Below, in pieces: positions 17,738 through 25,583 of a DNA stretch of 64,000 bases. The DNA is taken from the NCBI GenBank assembly GCA_964387945.1, contig CAYLYX010000009.1, positions 1 to 64,000 of the forward strand, written 5' to 3'. Source of the DNA: Parvicella sp964387945 (GTDB lineage Bacteria > Bacteroidota > Bacteroidia > Flavobacteriales_D > Parvicellaceae). Numbering within the stretch: the first letter of the stretch is position 1; each line of letters starts with the position of its first letter. The translations under genes were made by a program, and so were the position numbers. A model generated the notes under the pieces. The model was not told the DNA's origin. It saw nothing but the letters and a program-made list of their open reading frames with translations, and did not search any database.

Positions 17738-17745
17738 TAAGTTTA
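17738..17745 (+). promoter_or_regulatory. Probable -7 box ahead of the AIM24 genes (TAAGTTTA)
   Basis: Seven of eight match TAnnTTTG. It would give a leader of about 55 nt before the ATG at 17804. Confidence 0.3.
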
Positions 17746-17803
17746 CAGCTACACTAAATGTGTAACATTAAATTAACACTAATTACTAACAAAAGTAGAC
17801 AAT

Positions 17804-18466
17804 ATGGAAATTAAAGTGGAAGGCAGACCTGCCTTTGGCCATTTACATGTGGATTTGGCTCCCGGGGAGACATTCGTTGCGGAGTCTGATGCAATGGCTA
17901 GCATGAGTGGCGAAATGGAAATGAAAGCAAAATTCAACGGAGGTTTCTTCAGAGGACTTGGAAAGAAGTTCTTCGCTGGGGAGAGTTTGTTCGTTAATCA
18001 TTTTTCTAACCCTACCGATAAAACGCTTCGTTTGACCGTAACCCAAGGTTTTCCTGGAGACATCATGCTCATGGAACTGAAAGACGGTGAAGATTTTTAC
18101 ATGCAGCCTGGAGCTTACATCTGTTCTGAGCCTTCGGTAAAGCTAAAAATGAAGTGGGCCGGTTTTCACTCATGGTTTGGAGGAGAAGGTCTTTTCAGAT
18201 TAAAAGTTGAAGGTCCCGGTAAGTTCGTTTTTGGAGCTTATGGCGGATTAGTTGAAAAAGAAGTAGATGGTGAGTTGATCGTAGATACAGATCACTTGGT
18301 GGCTTATCCTCCGGGATTTGAAATCAAGACACAACTTTCTGGCGGATTGATCTCATCGCTAACGAGTGGTGAAGGATTCGTAATGAGAGTAAAAGGAAAG
18401 GGAAAAGTGATTCTACAAACCAGAAGTTTTGCTGGATTGGCGAGCTGGATCAATAGAAACCTTTAA
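17804..18466 (+). CDS. AIM24/TIGR00266-family protein, copy 1
   Basis: A 220-aa all-beta protein of the AIM24 (DUF124) family. It has no signal peptide or membrane segment. Family landmarks are the SDAMASMSGEMEMKAKFNGG strand pair, ESLFVNHFSNP, PGDIMLMEL, and the second half GGLVEKEVDGELIVDTDHLVAY. The family's biochemical role is not established; a yeast member affects mitochondrial inner-membrane organisation. It is the first of three tandem paralogues spaced 28 and 22 bp apart, probably one transcript ended by the terminator at 19900. Confidence 0.82.
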   Translation: MEIKVEGRPAFGHLHVDLAPGETFVAESDAMASMSGEMEMKAKFNGGFFRGLGKKFFAGESLFVNHFSNPTDKTLRLTVTQGFPGDIMLMELKDGEDFYMQPGAYICSEPSVKLKMKWAGFHSWFGGEGLFRLKVEGPGKFVFGAYGGLVEKEVDGELIVDTDHLVAYPPGFEIKTQLSGGLISSLTSGEGFVMRVKGKGKVILQTRSFAGLASWINRNL

Positions 18467-18494
18467 TTGTTGAACTTCTTAAATCAGATTTAAA

Positions 18495-19175
18495 ATGAAT
18501 ATAGATATAGAAATGAGACCAGGAAGTTCAGTTGCTAAGGTAACGATGGACGCTGGTGAAACACTTACCGCAGAAGGTGGATCAATGATCGCGATGAGCA
18601 ATGATATGCAAATCGAAACGACCACGCACAAAAAAGGTAAACGTGGAATTATGAAAGGGTTGAAAAGAATGATTGCCGGAGAAGGCTTCTTCATCAACCA
18701 CTTTACACCTGGAGCAAATGGAGGTGAAGTGTACATTGCACCAACACTGCCAGGTGATATGTTTGTAAAAGAACTAAACGGTGATAGCTTAGTAGTAACC
18801 GGAGGTGGTTATTTAGCATCTGAGCACAACATTGAAATCGACCTTAAATGGGGTGGTTTTGGAAAAGCCCTTTTAGGTGGAGAGAATTTATTTTGGGTAA
18901 ACGTTAGCGGAACCGGAAAAGTGTTGATCAATGCTTACGGAGAGATCTATCCGATTGAAGTTGACGGGTCGTACATTGTAGACACGGGGCACATTGTTTG
19001 CTATGAACCAAGTCTGAACATGAAGATTACCAAGGCTGGAAGCAGCTGGATGTCTTCTATGCTTGGTGGTGAAGGATTTGTTGCCAAGTTTGAGGGAAAA
19101 GGAACGGTTTGGTGTCAATCGCACAACCCAACTAGTTTCGGAGCAGGTATTGGACCAAGTCTTAGACCTATTTAA
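18495..19175 (+). CDS. AIM24/TIGR00266-family protein, copy 2
   Basis: The 226-aa paralogue of the genes on both sides has the same landmarks: GGSMIAMSNDMQIETTT, EGFFINHFTPG, LPGDMFVKEL and DGSYIVDTGHIVCYEPS. Copies 2 and 3 both have VDTGHIV where copy 1 has VDTDHLV, so these two look closest. Tandem AIM24 paralogues can form mixed assemblies, but nothing here shows this directly. It has no signal peptide and is predicted to be cytoplasmic. Confidence 0.82.
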   Translation: MNIDIEMRPGSSVAKVTMDAGETLTAEGGSMIAMSNDMQIETTTHKKGKRGIMKGLKRMIAGEGFFINHFTPGANGGEVYIAPTLPGDMFVKELNGDSLVVTGGGYLASEHNIEIDLKWGGFGKALLGGENLFWVNVSGTGKVLINAYGEIYPIEVDGSYIVDTGHIVCYEPSLNMKITKAGSSWMSSMLGGEGFVAKFEGKGTVWCQSHNPTSFGAGIGPSLRPI

Positions 19176-19197
19176 TTTATTACCCAACTAAAATCAA

Positions 19198-19878
19198 TTG
19201 ATTATTATGGAAAAATTTGAATTTAATTTCGATCATAAGCCAGACTATAGCTTCCTCACTGTACAGATACCATCTGGTAAGACGATGAAGGTAGAAGCTT
19301 CTGCGATGGCAACAATGGACACCAACATAAAAATGAAGACCAAGTTTAAAGGTGGTTTAAAACGTTTATTAACGGGTGAATCGCTTTTTATCAATGAGTT
19401 TACTGCAGAGAATGGAGCAGGAGAGCTATGCATTGCTCCAGCCGCTCCGGGAGACATGGATCATGTTTACCTAGACAATGAGACAATCTTTTTGCAGAAC
19501 TCTGCGTATGTGGCATCACACCCAGATATCGACCTAGCTACCAAGTGGCAAGGATTAGTAAAAGGATTCTTCTCTGGTGAGAAGCTATTCTTGATCAAAG
19601 CTTCAGGGACTGGTGATTTATGGTTCAACAGCTACGGAGGTATCATGCAGATTGATGTAACGGATAACTACGTAGTAGATACCGGACATATTGTAGCTTT
19701 TACTGATGGGCTTGAGTACAAAGTATCAAAAGTAGGAGGTTACAAATCGTTATTCCTCTCAGGTGAAGGATTTGTGTGTAGATTCTCAGGACAAGGAAAA
19801 GTTTGGATTCAAACAAGAAAAATCCAACCGTTAACTTCGTTCTTGATGCCCTACAGACCAAGAAAAAGTAAAGGATAA
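19198..19878 (+). CDS. AIM24/TIGR00266-family protein, copy 3
   Basis: The 226-aa third copy contains EASAMATMDTNIKMKTKFKG, ESLFINEFTAENG, APGDMDHVYL and DNYVVDTGHIVAFTDG. An ATG at 19207 (MEKFEFNF) lies just after the ATT ATT ATG run, and the reading frame also allows a start at 19198. The MEKFEFNFDHKPDY start is plausible and would shorten the protein by three residues. A strong terminator follows 20 bp after the stop codon. Confidence 0.82.
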   Translation: MIIMEKFEFNFDHKPDYSFLTVQIPSGKTMKVEASAMATMDTNIKMKTKFKGGLKRLLTGESLFINEFTAENGAGELCIAPAAPGDMDHVYLDNETIFLQNSAYVASHPDIDLATKWQGLVKGFFSGEKLFLIKASGTGDLWFNSYGGIMQIDVTDNYVVDTGHIVAFTDGLEYKVSKVGGYKSLFLSGEGFVCRFSGQGKVWIQTRKIQPLTSFLMPYRPRKSKG

Positions 19879-19899
19879 ATATCTTGATATAAACAAAGA

Positions 19900-19926
19900 A
19901 AGGGAGGCCAAAAGCCTCCCTTTTTT
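19900..19926 (+). terminator. Terminator after the AIM24 cluster
   Basis: GGGAGGC (19902-19908) pairs with GCCTCCC (19914-19920) across a 5-nt loop, followed by TTTTTT. The preceding A-run could also make it work for the convergent blaR-like gene. Confidence 0.88.
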
Positions 19927-19945
19927 ACTTACCAAAAAAACCAAA

Positions 19946-21157
19946 CTATAGCTTAAATGCTATCGGTAAAGTCATTTCTACACTTACTTTCTTGCCATCC
20001 TTTTCACCAGGAATCCAGTTGGGCATTTCGCGAACCACGCGCAAGGCTTCTTCATCCAAAGAAGTTTCTACTCCTTTTTTCAGTTTAACATCAGTGATTT
20101 CTCCTTTCTCGGTCACTACAAAACTCACGTGTACGGTTCCTTGTGTATTGTTGTTCTTCGCAGCTTTAGGATAAACAACCTCCTCTACCATGTAGGCAAT
20201 TAGTGCATCCATTCCTCCTTTGAATTCAGGTTGCTTATCTACATCACCTACCACACCTTCTGTTTTAGTAACTTGAGAGGGTTGATAGTTTGCCGTATTT
20301 TCGTTTGAAATAAAAGCACTTGACACGGTAATCAAGGTCACTCCGACCAACGCAACTGCCCAGTTTAGTCCGGTGCGCTTTGCATGTGCTGTTTTAGATA
20401 AATTCTTGATTCTCATTTTTAGCATTTTTTTGTTATTAAATAATTGTATGAATTGAATTGAACTAGTTCCGAAATGTACATTCAGCAAAGAATCAATGTA
20501 GGTGCTTTGTCCCACTTTCTCCTGAACAATGTGATCTACTTCAAACTCGTGAACGAGCTTAAGTTCTTTGTCGATGAGGTAGACCATTGGGTTGAACCAA
20601 GCAACGACTTTCATCACCTCTATCAAAAGAGTATCGATGCTATGTTTGCTTTGGTTGTGAGCCATCTCGTGCAACAATATGGCTCGATTATCTTTGTGTT
20701 TTTTAGGTATATGCACCCATTTCCAGAAGGAGAATGCTTGCTCTTTGTCCGAGTAAGCCACCAGGTTGTTTTGATAGCTCTCCCAGCCCTTAATTGTGAA
20801 GATCAAGCGGCACAAGCTAAGAATTCTAATAAAGAAGATCATCGCAAAGGCCAAAGCTCCAATTCCCCAAACCAAGGTAAGCAGATCTACTCCAGAAAGC
20901 ACTCCATCCTCCACTTCTGATATGATCACTGGCTCCATCATTAGTTTAGGAATGACCACACCAGAATGATGTTGAATGTAGGTAAACGCGTCTGTAATCC
21001 TGTCACTGAGGTAAACGATCCAAATTGATAGTGGTAAAAGGCTTAGCAACACTATTCTTTTCGAAACAAAAGCACCTACGGTTCTTCCAAACGTTACCTT
21101 GTAAATGGCAAAGAGAAGAAACGAGACCAAACAAAACTTGATGATGAGCAATAACAT
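19946..21157 (-). CDS. M56 (BlaR1-type) membrane metallopeptidase with C-terminal TonB domain
   Basis: The 403-aa protein begins with membrane segments (LLLIIKFCLVSFLLFAIYKV and others) around an M56 peptidase with zinc motif HEMAHNQSKHSID and downstream glutamate (HEFEVD). A further membrane segment (WAVALVGVTLITVSSAF) is followed by a TonB C-terminal domain (PEFKGGMDALIAYM ... LPIAFKL) instead of the penicillin-binding sensor of BlaR1. Such hybrids are frequent in Bacteroidota; they probably sense an envelope signal and cleave the partner repressor encoded just upstream (2 bp apart). The signal is unknown. Confidence 0.88.
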   Translation of the reverse strand: MLLLIIKFCLVSFLLFAIYKVTFGRTVGAFVSKRIVLLSLLPLSIWIVYLSDRITDAFTYIQHHSGVVIPKLMMEPVIISEVEDGVLSGVDLLTLVWGIGALAFAMIFFIRILSLCRLIFTIKGWESYQNNLVAYSDKEQAFSFWKWVHIPKKHKDNRAILLHEMAHNQSKHSIDTLLIEVMKVVAWFNPMVYLIDKELKLVHEFEVDHIVQEKVGQSTYIDSLLNVHFGTSSIQFIQLFNNKKMLKMRIKNLSKTAHAKRTGLNWAVALVGVTLITVSSAFISNENTANYQPSQVTKTEGVVGDVDKQPEFKGGMDALIAYMVEEVVYPKAAKNNNTQGTVHVSFVVTEKGEITDVKLKKGVETSLDEEALRVVREMPNWIPGEKDGKKVSVEMTLPIAFKL

Positions 21158-21159
21158 AC

Positions 21160-21507
21160 CTACTTCTTTTTATTTATAATTTCTTCCAAATCACTCAGGT
21201 CTAGATCCTCACGCTTAATTAGAAAGGAAACTAACTTCTGATAAGACCCTTCGAAATAATTGTTCTTTAAAGACTGAATTTTGAACTGAGAATACTCTTC
21301 CTTTGAATACACAGGTGAATACCGAAAGGCTTTTCCAAATTTCTCGTATTGGATAAATCCTTTGTCTACCAATATTCGGATCACCGTAAGAATCGTATTG
21401 TAGGCGTGTTTTCCTTCTACGTTCTCAACGATATCTTTTGCAAACCCCATTTCTATATCCCATAAGGCTTGCATTACTTGTTCTTCTGCTTTCGTCAATT
21501 CTTTCAT
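21160..21507 (-). CDS. BlaI/MecI-family transcriptional repressor
   Basis: A 115-aa winged-helix protein: LTKAEEQVMQALWDIEMGFA is the first helix pair, YNTILTVIRILVDKGFIQYE the recognition helix and wing, and the C-terminus is the dimerisation part. Its length and motifs are normal for BlaI. It forms a two-gene operon with the M56/TonB gene downstream. Two identical-geometry palindromes upstream are likely its operators, with the proximal one overlapping the presumed -7 box (21512-21519). Autorepression relieved by M56-mediated cleavage is the expected scheme. Confidence 0.88.
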   Translation of the reverse strand: MKELTKAEEQVMQALWDIEMGFAKDIVENVEGKHAYNTILTVIRILVDKGFIQYEKFGKAFRYSPVYSKEEYSQFKIQSLKNNYFEGSYQKLVSFLIKREDLDLSDLEEIINKKK

Positions 21508-21517
21508 AGTACAATCT

Positions 21518-21539
21518 TATAACTATTTTTTTAGTTATA
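21518..21539 (-). promoter_or_regulatory. Candidate BlaI operator 1
   Basis: Inverted repeat TATAACTA (21518-21525) / TAGTTATA (21532-21539) with a 6-nt spacer, 11 bp before the blaI ATG. It overlaps the probable promoter, as expected for an autorepressor. Confidence 0.55.
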
Positions 21540-21560
21540 CAACTATTTTTATAAATATTA

Positions 21561-21576
21561 AACTATTTAATTAGTT
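21561..21576 (-). promoter_or_regulatory. Candidate BlaI operator 2
   Basis: AACTA (21561-21565), 6 nt, TAGTT (21572-21576): the same core and spacing as operator 1, exactly 40 bp away, or roughly four helical turns. Confidence 0.5.
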
Positions 21577-21595
21577 AACGGTCGGTTTAAACAAC

Positions 21596-21623
21596 AAAAG
21601 GCAGAACAAATGTTCTGCCTTTT
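21596..21623 (-). terminator. Terminator after the MORN-repeat gene
   Basis: A 13-bp perfect stem, AAAAGGCAGAACA / TGTTCTGCCTTTT, with a 2-nt centre. On the minus strand the T-rich arm follows the gene ending at 21648. Confidence 0.8.
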
Positions 21624-21647
21624 CATATCTTTAACGTAGTACGAGCT

Positions 21648-22544
21648 CTACTCTACAACTCCATTACCTACGTATTTACCATTCTTGTATACCTCGATCT
21701 TCTCTAATAGACCATAGTCATCATAGATGTAGTGCTTACCGTTAAACAGTTTGCCGTTTTTAAACTCTCCATCCATCAAGATGTCTTTGTTGTCATTGTA
21801 CGTTTTGTGATATCCATCCACAATGCCATTTCCTGACTTCTGTGCCTCGTTTTCATCACCTTCGGCAGCAATTCCTTCACCCACCTCCTCTTCTTCTTTC
21901 TGAGAATCTAAAATCACGGGAGGATTAACGCGTTCTTTTTCACCAGAACTTGTTCCATTTCCTTCGGCATCAAACGTAATAACTTCTTTCACATCACCAT
22001 TTGGCCAATAACGCGTAGCGGTTCCTACATTCACACCATTAGTGGCTGTAAATTCTAGTTCTACCTGACCGTTCTCATAAAAATACTTTTGAGGACCTTC
22101 AGCTTTCCCACTCGCGTTAAAGTTCTTCTCTTGAGCAATCACACCATTCTCATGGTATCTCACAAACTTATCCGTATAAGCTTTACCCATCCAATTACCC
22201 GACTCTTCTACGGTATTCTCATCGTTATCGTAATAGGTAATGAAATCTCCAACTGCCTTTCCGTTTTTGAAGACAATCTCACTCTGCAAATTTCCGGTTG
22301 GAAAATACTTTTTCCACTTCCCGTCTTTACGGTTCATTTTATACCTTCCTTCCTCAATGACATCGTCTGGAGCGTAGTCTGGCATGTTTCGCATGTGCGC
22401 AAAAATCACCCAATAACCGTGCTTTTTACCATCTACCTCTTGATTCAGCGTATCAGAACTCTGATCGGTAGGATCCGTGACACCGCCAAGGGCAAAGAGC
22501 GGTAACGAACAAATGGTTAATAGTACGAGTAGAAGATTTTTCAT
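21648..22544 (-). CDS. Secreted MORN/YwqK-type repeat protein
   Basis: A 298-aa protein with a signal peptide (residues 1-21, LLVLLTICSLPLFALGG) and about seven repeats of the pattern GxxxGxWxxYxxNGxxxxEVxFxxGK, for example KDGKWKKYFPTGNLQSEIVF and GPQKYFYENGQVELEF. An acidic linker (KEEEEVGEGIAAEGDENEAQ) splits the repeats. Database names for this repeat often say 'toxin-antitoxin system YwqK antitoxin', but no toxin is encoded nearby, so I would not transfer that function. It stands alone with its own terminator. Confidence 0.72.
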   Translation of the reverse strand: MKNLLLVLLTICSLPLFALGGVTDPTDQSSDTLNQEVDGKKHGYWVIFAHMRNMPDYAPDDVIEEGRYKMNRKDGKWKKYFPTGNLQSEIVFKNGKAVGDFITYYDNDENTVEESGNWMGKAYTDKFVRYHENGVIAQEKNFNASGKAEGPQKYFYENGQVELEFTATNGVNVGTATRYWPNGDVKEVITFDAEGNGTSSGEKERVNPPVILDSQKEEEEVGEGIAAEGDENEAQKSGNGIVDGYHKTYNDNKDILMDGEFKNGKLFNGKHYIYDDYGLLEKIEVYKNGKYVGNGVVE

Positions 22545-22685
22545 ATAGCTAATTTAGTCAAATTCAACAAAGTCCTAACAGTTTTTCGACAAACGAAAGC
22601 TGAGTTTCGACTAATAACTTATACGTAAACCGTGCCAAAAAGTTGTCTTTAGTAGACGAACTTTGACAATACCTAGATGAATAGT

Positions 22686-23639
22686 CTATTTTTTTCTATC
22701 AAACTCTTCAGATAAATTTTTAATCATAATCTCAGATAACTTACTGAGGTTCACTTCGTTACTCCACTCCCAATCTGCTCTTGCAACAGAATCATCTATT
22801 GAGTCTGGCCAGGATGCTGCAATTTCATTTCGGTAATCGAGTTCATATGCCATTTTAAATTCTGGAATTAGCCGTTTTATCTCAGTTGCCAGCTCTTCGG
22901 GTGTAAACGAAACACCAGAGAGGTTATAGCTCGTTCTTACCTTGATCATTTCGGCTGGTTTCTCCATGATATCAATGGTAGCTTTTACCGCATCTCCCAT
23001 ATACATCATAGGCAAGCGCATGTCTTTATCCAAAAAACAGATGTATTCTTTTTTCGCCAATGCCTGATGAAAAATGTCCACGGCATAGTCTGTTGTTCCT
23101 CCTCCTGGAAGGGATTGGTAACCAATTAGACCTGGATATCGAATGCTTCGGACATCAACGCCATATTTCGTGTGATAATACTGACACCAATTCTCCCCAG
23201 CCTGCTTACTGATACCGTAAACGGTAGTAGGTTGCATTATCGTATCTTGTGGCGTATCCTCTTTGGGGGTACTTGGACCGAAAACAGCAATACTACTTGG
23301 CCAAAAAACTCGATCTAAAAGACCTTCTTTGGCTAAATTGAGCACATTGAACAGCCCGTCCATATTCAGTTTCCAAGCTAGCTCCGGGTTCTTCTCTGCA
23401 GTTGCAGACAAAAGAGCAGCCAGTAAATACACGTGTTTGACCTCGAGTTTAACTACAATTTCTCTTACCTTCTCAGCATCCAAAATATCCAGTAGTTCGA
23501 ACTTCCAGGTTGTAGCAACCTCAGGTTCTCGAATATCAGATGCGATTACTTGCTCCGCTCCATAACGTTTAGCCAATTCAGCACAAAGTTCAGTACCAAT
23601 TTGACCGTTGGAGCCAATTACCAAAATCTTTCCTGTCAT
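22686..23639 (-). CDS. tdh: SDR-type L-threonine 3-dehydrogenase
   Basis: The 317-aa protein has an extended short-chain dehydrogenase fold: NAD-binding IGSNGQIGTEL, the serine region WPSSIAVFGPSTP, and the catalytic pair Y...K in VYGISKQAGE. The segments YPGLIGYQSLPGGGTTDYAVD and DMRLPMMYMGDA are typical of the threonine dehydrogenases described from Flavobacterium. They separate it from UDP-glucose epimerases. It oxidises threonine to 2-amino-3-oxobutyrate. No kbl gene is adjacent. The stop of hflX upstream overlaps its presumed -7 box. Confidence 0.84.
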   Translation of the reverse strand: MTGKILVIGSNGQIGTELCAELAKRYGAEQVIASDIREPEVATTWKFELLDILDAEKVREIVVKLEVKHVYLLAALLSATAEKNPELAWKLNMDGLFNVLNLAKEGLLDRVFWPSSIAVFGPSTPKEDTPQDTIMQPTTVYGISKQAGENWCQYYHTKYGVDVRSIRYPGLIGYQSLPGGGTTDYAVDIFHQALAKKEYICFLDKDMRLPMMYMGDAVKATIDIMEKPAEMIKVRTSYNLSGVSFTPEELATEIKRLIPEFKMAYELDYRNEIAASWPDSIDDSVARADWEWSNEVNLSKLSEIMIKNLSEEFDRKK

Positions 23640-23658
23640 AATAACGTGTGTAGTGTTA

Positions 23659-23666
23659 CAAAGCTA
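23659..23666 (-). promoter_or_regulatory. -7 box of tdh (TAGCTTTG), sharing the hflX stop codon
   Basis: Perfect TAnnTTTG on the minus strand. Its first three bases are the TAG stop codon of hflX. The start would be near 23655, giving a leader of about 16 nt. Confidence 0.45.
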
Positions 23667-24857
23667 TTCATATTCCTGATACAAGAAATCATTATATGGA
23701 AATCTTGTGATGTGAATCTGTCTTACCTCATTGTAGAGCATCTCCTTGAACGCATCAATGTTGAGGTCTTTGAAGGCACTGATGAAAATAACTTTTTGAT
23801 CTAACTTATGCATCCAGGTCTTTTTCAAATCCTCAATGCTGGGTTTAGAATGGATTCCTTCTTCAAATCCTCCAGAAGCGGTATACGCGTCAATCTTGTT
23901 GAAAACCACAATCGTAGGTTTGTCTGCCGCTCCAATCTCAGCAATCGTCTCGTTTACGGTATTAAAATGATCTTCAAAAGAGGCATGCGAAATATCCACT
24001 ATGTGCAGGAGCAAATCGGCTTCACGAACCTCATCGAGAGTAGATTTAAATGACTCCACGAGCTGGTGAGGAAGTTTTCGGATAAACCCAACTGTATCTG
24101 ATAACAAGAAGGGAATGTTTTTGATCACTACTTTTCTCACAGTAGTATCGAGGGTTGCAAAGAGTTTGTTCTCGGCAAACACCTCCGACTTACTCATTCT
24201 ATTCATGAGGGTCGATTTTCCCACGTTGGTATACCCTACCAGAGCAACTCGAACCATCTTTCCACGATTGCCTCGTTGCACCTGTTTCTGCTTGTCGATT
24301 TTCTCGAGTTTTGCTTTCAATCGAGCGATCTTGTCTTTAATGATCCGTCTATCGGTTTCAATTTGAGTTTCTCCTGGACCCCTCATTCCGATTCCACCCT
24401 TTTGTCTTTCAAGGTGCGTCCACATTCGGGTAAGTCTGGGTAACAAATATTCATACTGCGCCAATTCCACCTGGGTTTTTGCATCAGCCGTTCGCGCACG
24501 ACTCGCAAAAATGTCCAGAATTAAGTTACTTCTGTCTAGCACCTTTACATTTAGCTCGCGTTCGATGTTACGAATTTGCGTTGGAGAGAGGTCATCGTCA
24601 AAGATCGCCATATCTATTTCATGTTCTTTGATATAACCTCCGATTTCCTGCAACTTTCCCTTACCTACAAAAGTGGCCACATTGGGCAATGACATTTTTT
24701 GTGTGAATCGTTTCACGGTGGTTGCTCCTGAAGTTTCTGCCAAAAAAGCCAACTCATCCAAATACTCCTTCGTCATCTCTTCTGTAACCCCCTCAGTCGT
24801 CAATCCGATGATGACAGCCGTCTCTCTCTTTTTCTCTGTATAATTTGAGTTATTCAT
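23664..24857 (-). CDS. hflX: Ribosome-associated GTPase HflX
   Basis: HflX binds and splits stalled ribosomes under stress. The 397-aa protein has the N-terminal nucleotide-binding domain (ATFVGKGKLQEIG, FDDDLSPTQIRNIERELNVKVLDR). A glycine-rich linker follows (GGIGMRGPGETQIETDRR), then the G domain: G1 GYTNVGKST, G3 DTVGF, G4 NKID. The length is typical. A perfect -7 box lies 19 bp upstream of the ATG. Confidence 0.95.
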   Translation of the reverse strand: MNNSNYTEKKRETAVIIGLTTEGVTEEMTKEYLDELAFLAETSGATTVKRFTQKMSLPNVATFVGKGKLQEIGGYIKEHEIDMAIFDDDLSPTQIRNIERELNVKVLDRSNLILDIFASRARTADAKTQVELAQYEYLLPRLTRMWTHLERQKGGIGMRGPGETQIETDRRIIKDKIARLKAKLEKIDKQKQVQRGNRGKMVRVALVGYTNVGKSTLMNRMSKSEVFAENKLFATLDTTVRKVVIKNIPFLLSDTVGFIRKLPHQLVESFKSTLDEVREADLLLHIVDISHASFEDHFNTVNETIAEIGAADKPTIVVFNKIDAYTASGGFEEGIHSKPSIEDLKKTWMHKLDQKVIFISAFKDLNIDAFKEMLYNEVRQIHITRFPYNDFLYQEYE

Positions 24858-24876
24858 GCATTTTTTTTACGTTCTA

Positions 24877-24884
24877 CAAAAGTA
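24877..24884 (-). promoter_or_regulatory. -7 box of hflX (TACTTTTG)
   Basis: Perfect TAnnTTTG match on the minus strand, 19 nt before the hflX ATG; the expected leader is about 15 nt. Confidence 0.5.
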
Positions 24885-24966
24885 ACGAAAGGTAAGCAAA
24901 GACCTCGAAATTAGGATTGAAAGGGATTTTTTTTTGCGTGATTCTTAGCTGAATGTACAATTTTTA

Positions 24967-24974
24967 TATATTTG
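24967..24974 (+). promoter_or_regulatory. -7 box of the tRNA-Met transcript (TATATTTG)
   Basis: Perfect TAnnTTTG. Transcription would begin near 24979, about 100 nt before the mature tRNA 5' end and right at the start of a 9-bp hairpin arm. Confidence 0.5.
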
Positions 24975-24980
24975 CGCTCC

Positions 24981-25050
24981 CTAAGCGAGATTAGACAAAA
25001 TCTTTTACAATGCCAATTGACCAGAATAGTTGCTAAAAGAGCTCGCTTAG
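24981..25050 (+). other. Hairpin-forming 5' leader of the tRNA-Met transcript
   Basis: CTAAGCGAG (24981-24989) is perfectly complementary to CTCGCTTAG (25042-25050) across a 52-nt loop. The arm starts almost at the predicted transcription start. The long leader must be removed by RNase P to make the tRNA. A tiny reading frame (MPIDQNSC then stop) lies in the loop but is probably chance. Confidence 0.4.
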
Positions 25051-25077
25051 TAGTACGAAATTGCTGAGATTTACCAA

Positions 25078-25151
25078 GGCGCGGTAGCTCAGTTGGTTAG
25101 AGCGCAGGATTCATAACCCTGAGGTCGGGAGTTCAAATCTCCCCCGCGCCA
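25078..25151 (+). tRNA. tRNA-Met (anticodon CAT)
   Basis: The 74-nt cloverleaf has acceptor stem GGCGCGG (25078-25084) / CCGCGCC (25144-25150), a D-arm with AGCTCAGTTGGTTAGAGC, an anticodon loop TTCATAA, and T-arm GGGAG TTCAAAT CTCCC. The discriminator is A and CCA is not encoded. The paired 1-72 (G-C) and the body resemble elongator tRNA-Met. A lysidine-modified tRNA-Ile (CAT) has the same anticodon and cannot be fully excluded by eye. Confidence 0.92.
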
Positions 25152-25157
25152 CAATCA

Positions 25158-25195
25158 AACCAGATTCATTGAATGAATCTGGTTTTTTGTTTTTA
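25158..25195 (+). terminator. Terminator of the tRNA-Met gene
   Basis: AACCAGATTCATT (25158-25170) pairs with AATGAATCTGGTT (25172-25184), followed by a T-rich run. It lies 7 bp after the tRNA. Confidence 0.9.
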
Positions 25196-25526
25196 GGAAT
25201 TCTGAAACTTGTTTTAAGAATGGATAAAAATGAAAAATTGGAATCCGAAGGATTATGGTTTAATTGTGAAATGCCCACTTTTTTATTCACGAGCGCAGCA
25301 AGTAAATCTGACACGCGTCATCACTCATAAGTAGTTGTTTTCGGAAATACAGCTCAGCTTGTAATAAAAGTGAACTATATGTCGTTGCCGTATTCGGACT
25401 ATAGTGTTTAACCTCCGATATCCGTACAAAATCAACAATTGCCATAACGGGCAATTTAACCTTTTTTATTTCAATAACCTCCTTAGTTTAGAGCGTTATT
25501 GCGCTTTTTTTAACTAAATTGCGTTT
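25196..25526 (+). other. Non-coding accessory stretch between tRNA-Met and the cassette
   Basis: I see no gene here. It holds the left flanking repeat (25285-25324) and a 7-bp inverted repeat AATTGCC / GGCAATT (25437-25456). The sequence is AT-rich, with short GC-richer patches such as GAGCGCAGC. Confidence 0.45.
25285..25324 (+). repeat. Left flanking repeat of the accessory segment, related to the tRNA 3' end
   Basis: It contains ATTCAC, then AAGTAAATCT, then CGCG and CATCAC. Over 25301-25324 it matches 26654-26677 at 20 of 24 positions. The shared AAATCT and CGCG blocks are also in the tRNA-Met 3' end at 25135-25148. Confidence 0.6.
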
Positions 25527-25546
25527 ATACAGTAGTTGGCGGTAAT
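25527..25546 (+). repeat. Left cassette-boundary motif
   Basis: TATAC followed 5 nt later by GTTGGCGGTAAT, matching the right-hand boundary (TATAC, then GTTGGCAGCAAT at 26602-26613). The two motifs enclose exactly the two small genes, about 1.07 kb apart. Confidence 0.45.
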
Positions 25547-25583
25547 TTAAAGAAACTGCCGAAATCATTAGAACAACTGAGTA

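Noticed and set aside
20474..20920. 148-codon plus-strand frame inside the M56/TonB gene
   Set aside because: It lies wholly antisense to a well-supported gene, has no domain pattern and no promoter.
21648..22544. Toxin-antitoxin role for the YwqK/MORN protein
   Set aside because: The product is secreted and no toxin gene is adjacent; the label comes from database naming of the repeat only.
25111..25314. Minus-strand reading frame ending VARGRFELPTSGL over the tRNA
   Set aside because: This is the well-known false protein produced by translating the antisense of a tRNA T-arm and acceptor; it overlaps the tRNA and its terminator.
25437..25456. Inverted repeat AATTGCC / GGCAATT left of the cassette
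   Set aside because: Considered as a second cassette boundary, but it lacks the TATAC element and no gene lies between it and the left boundary.
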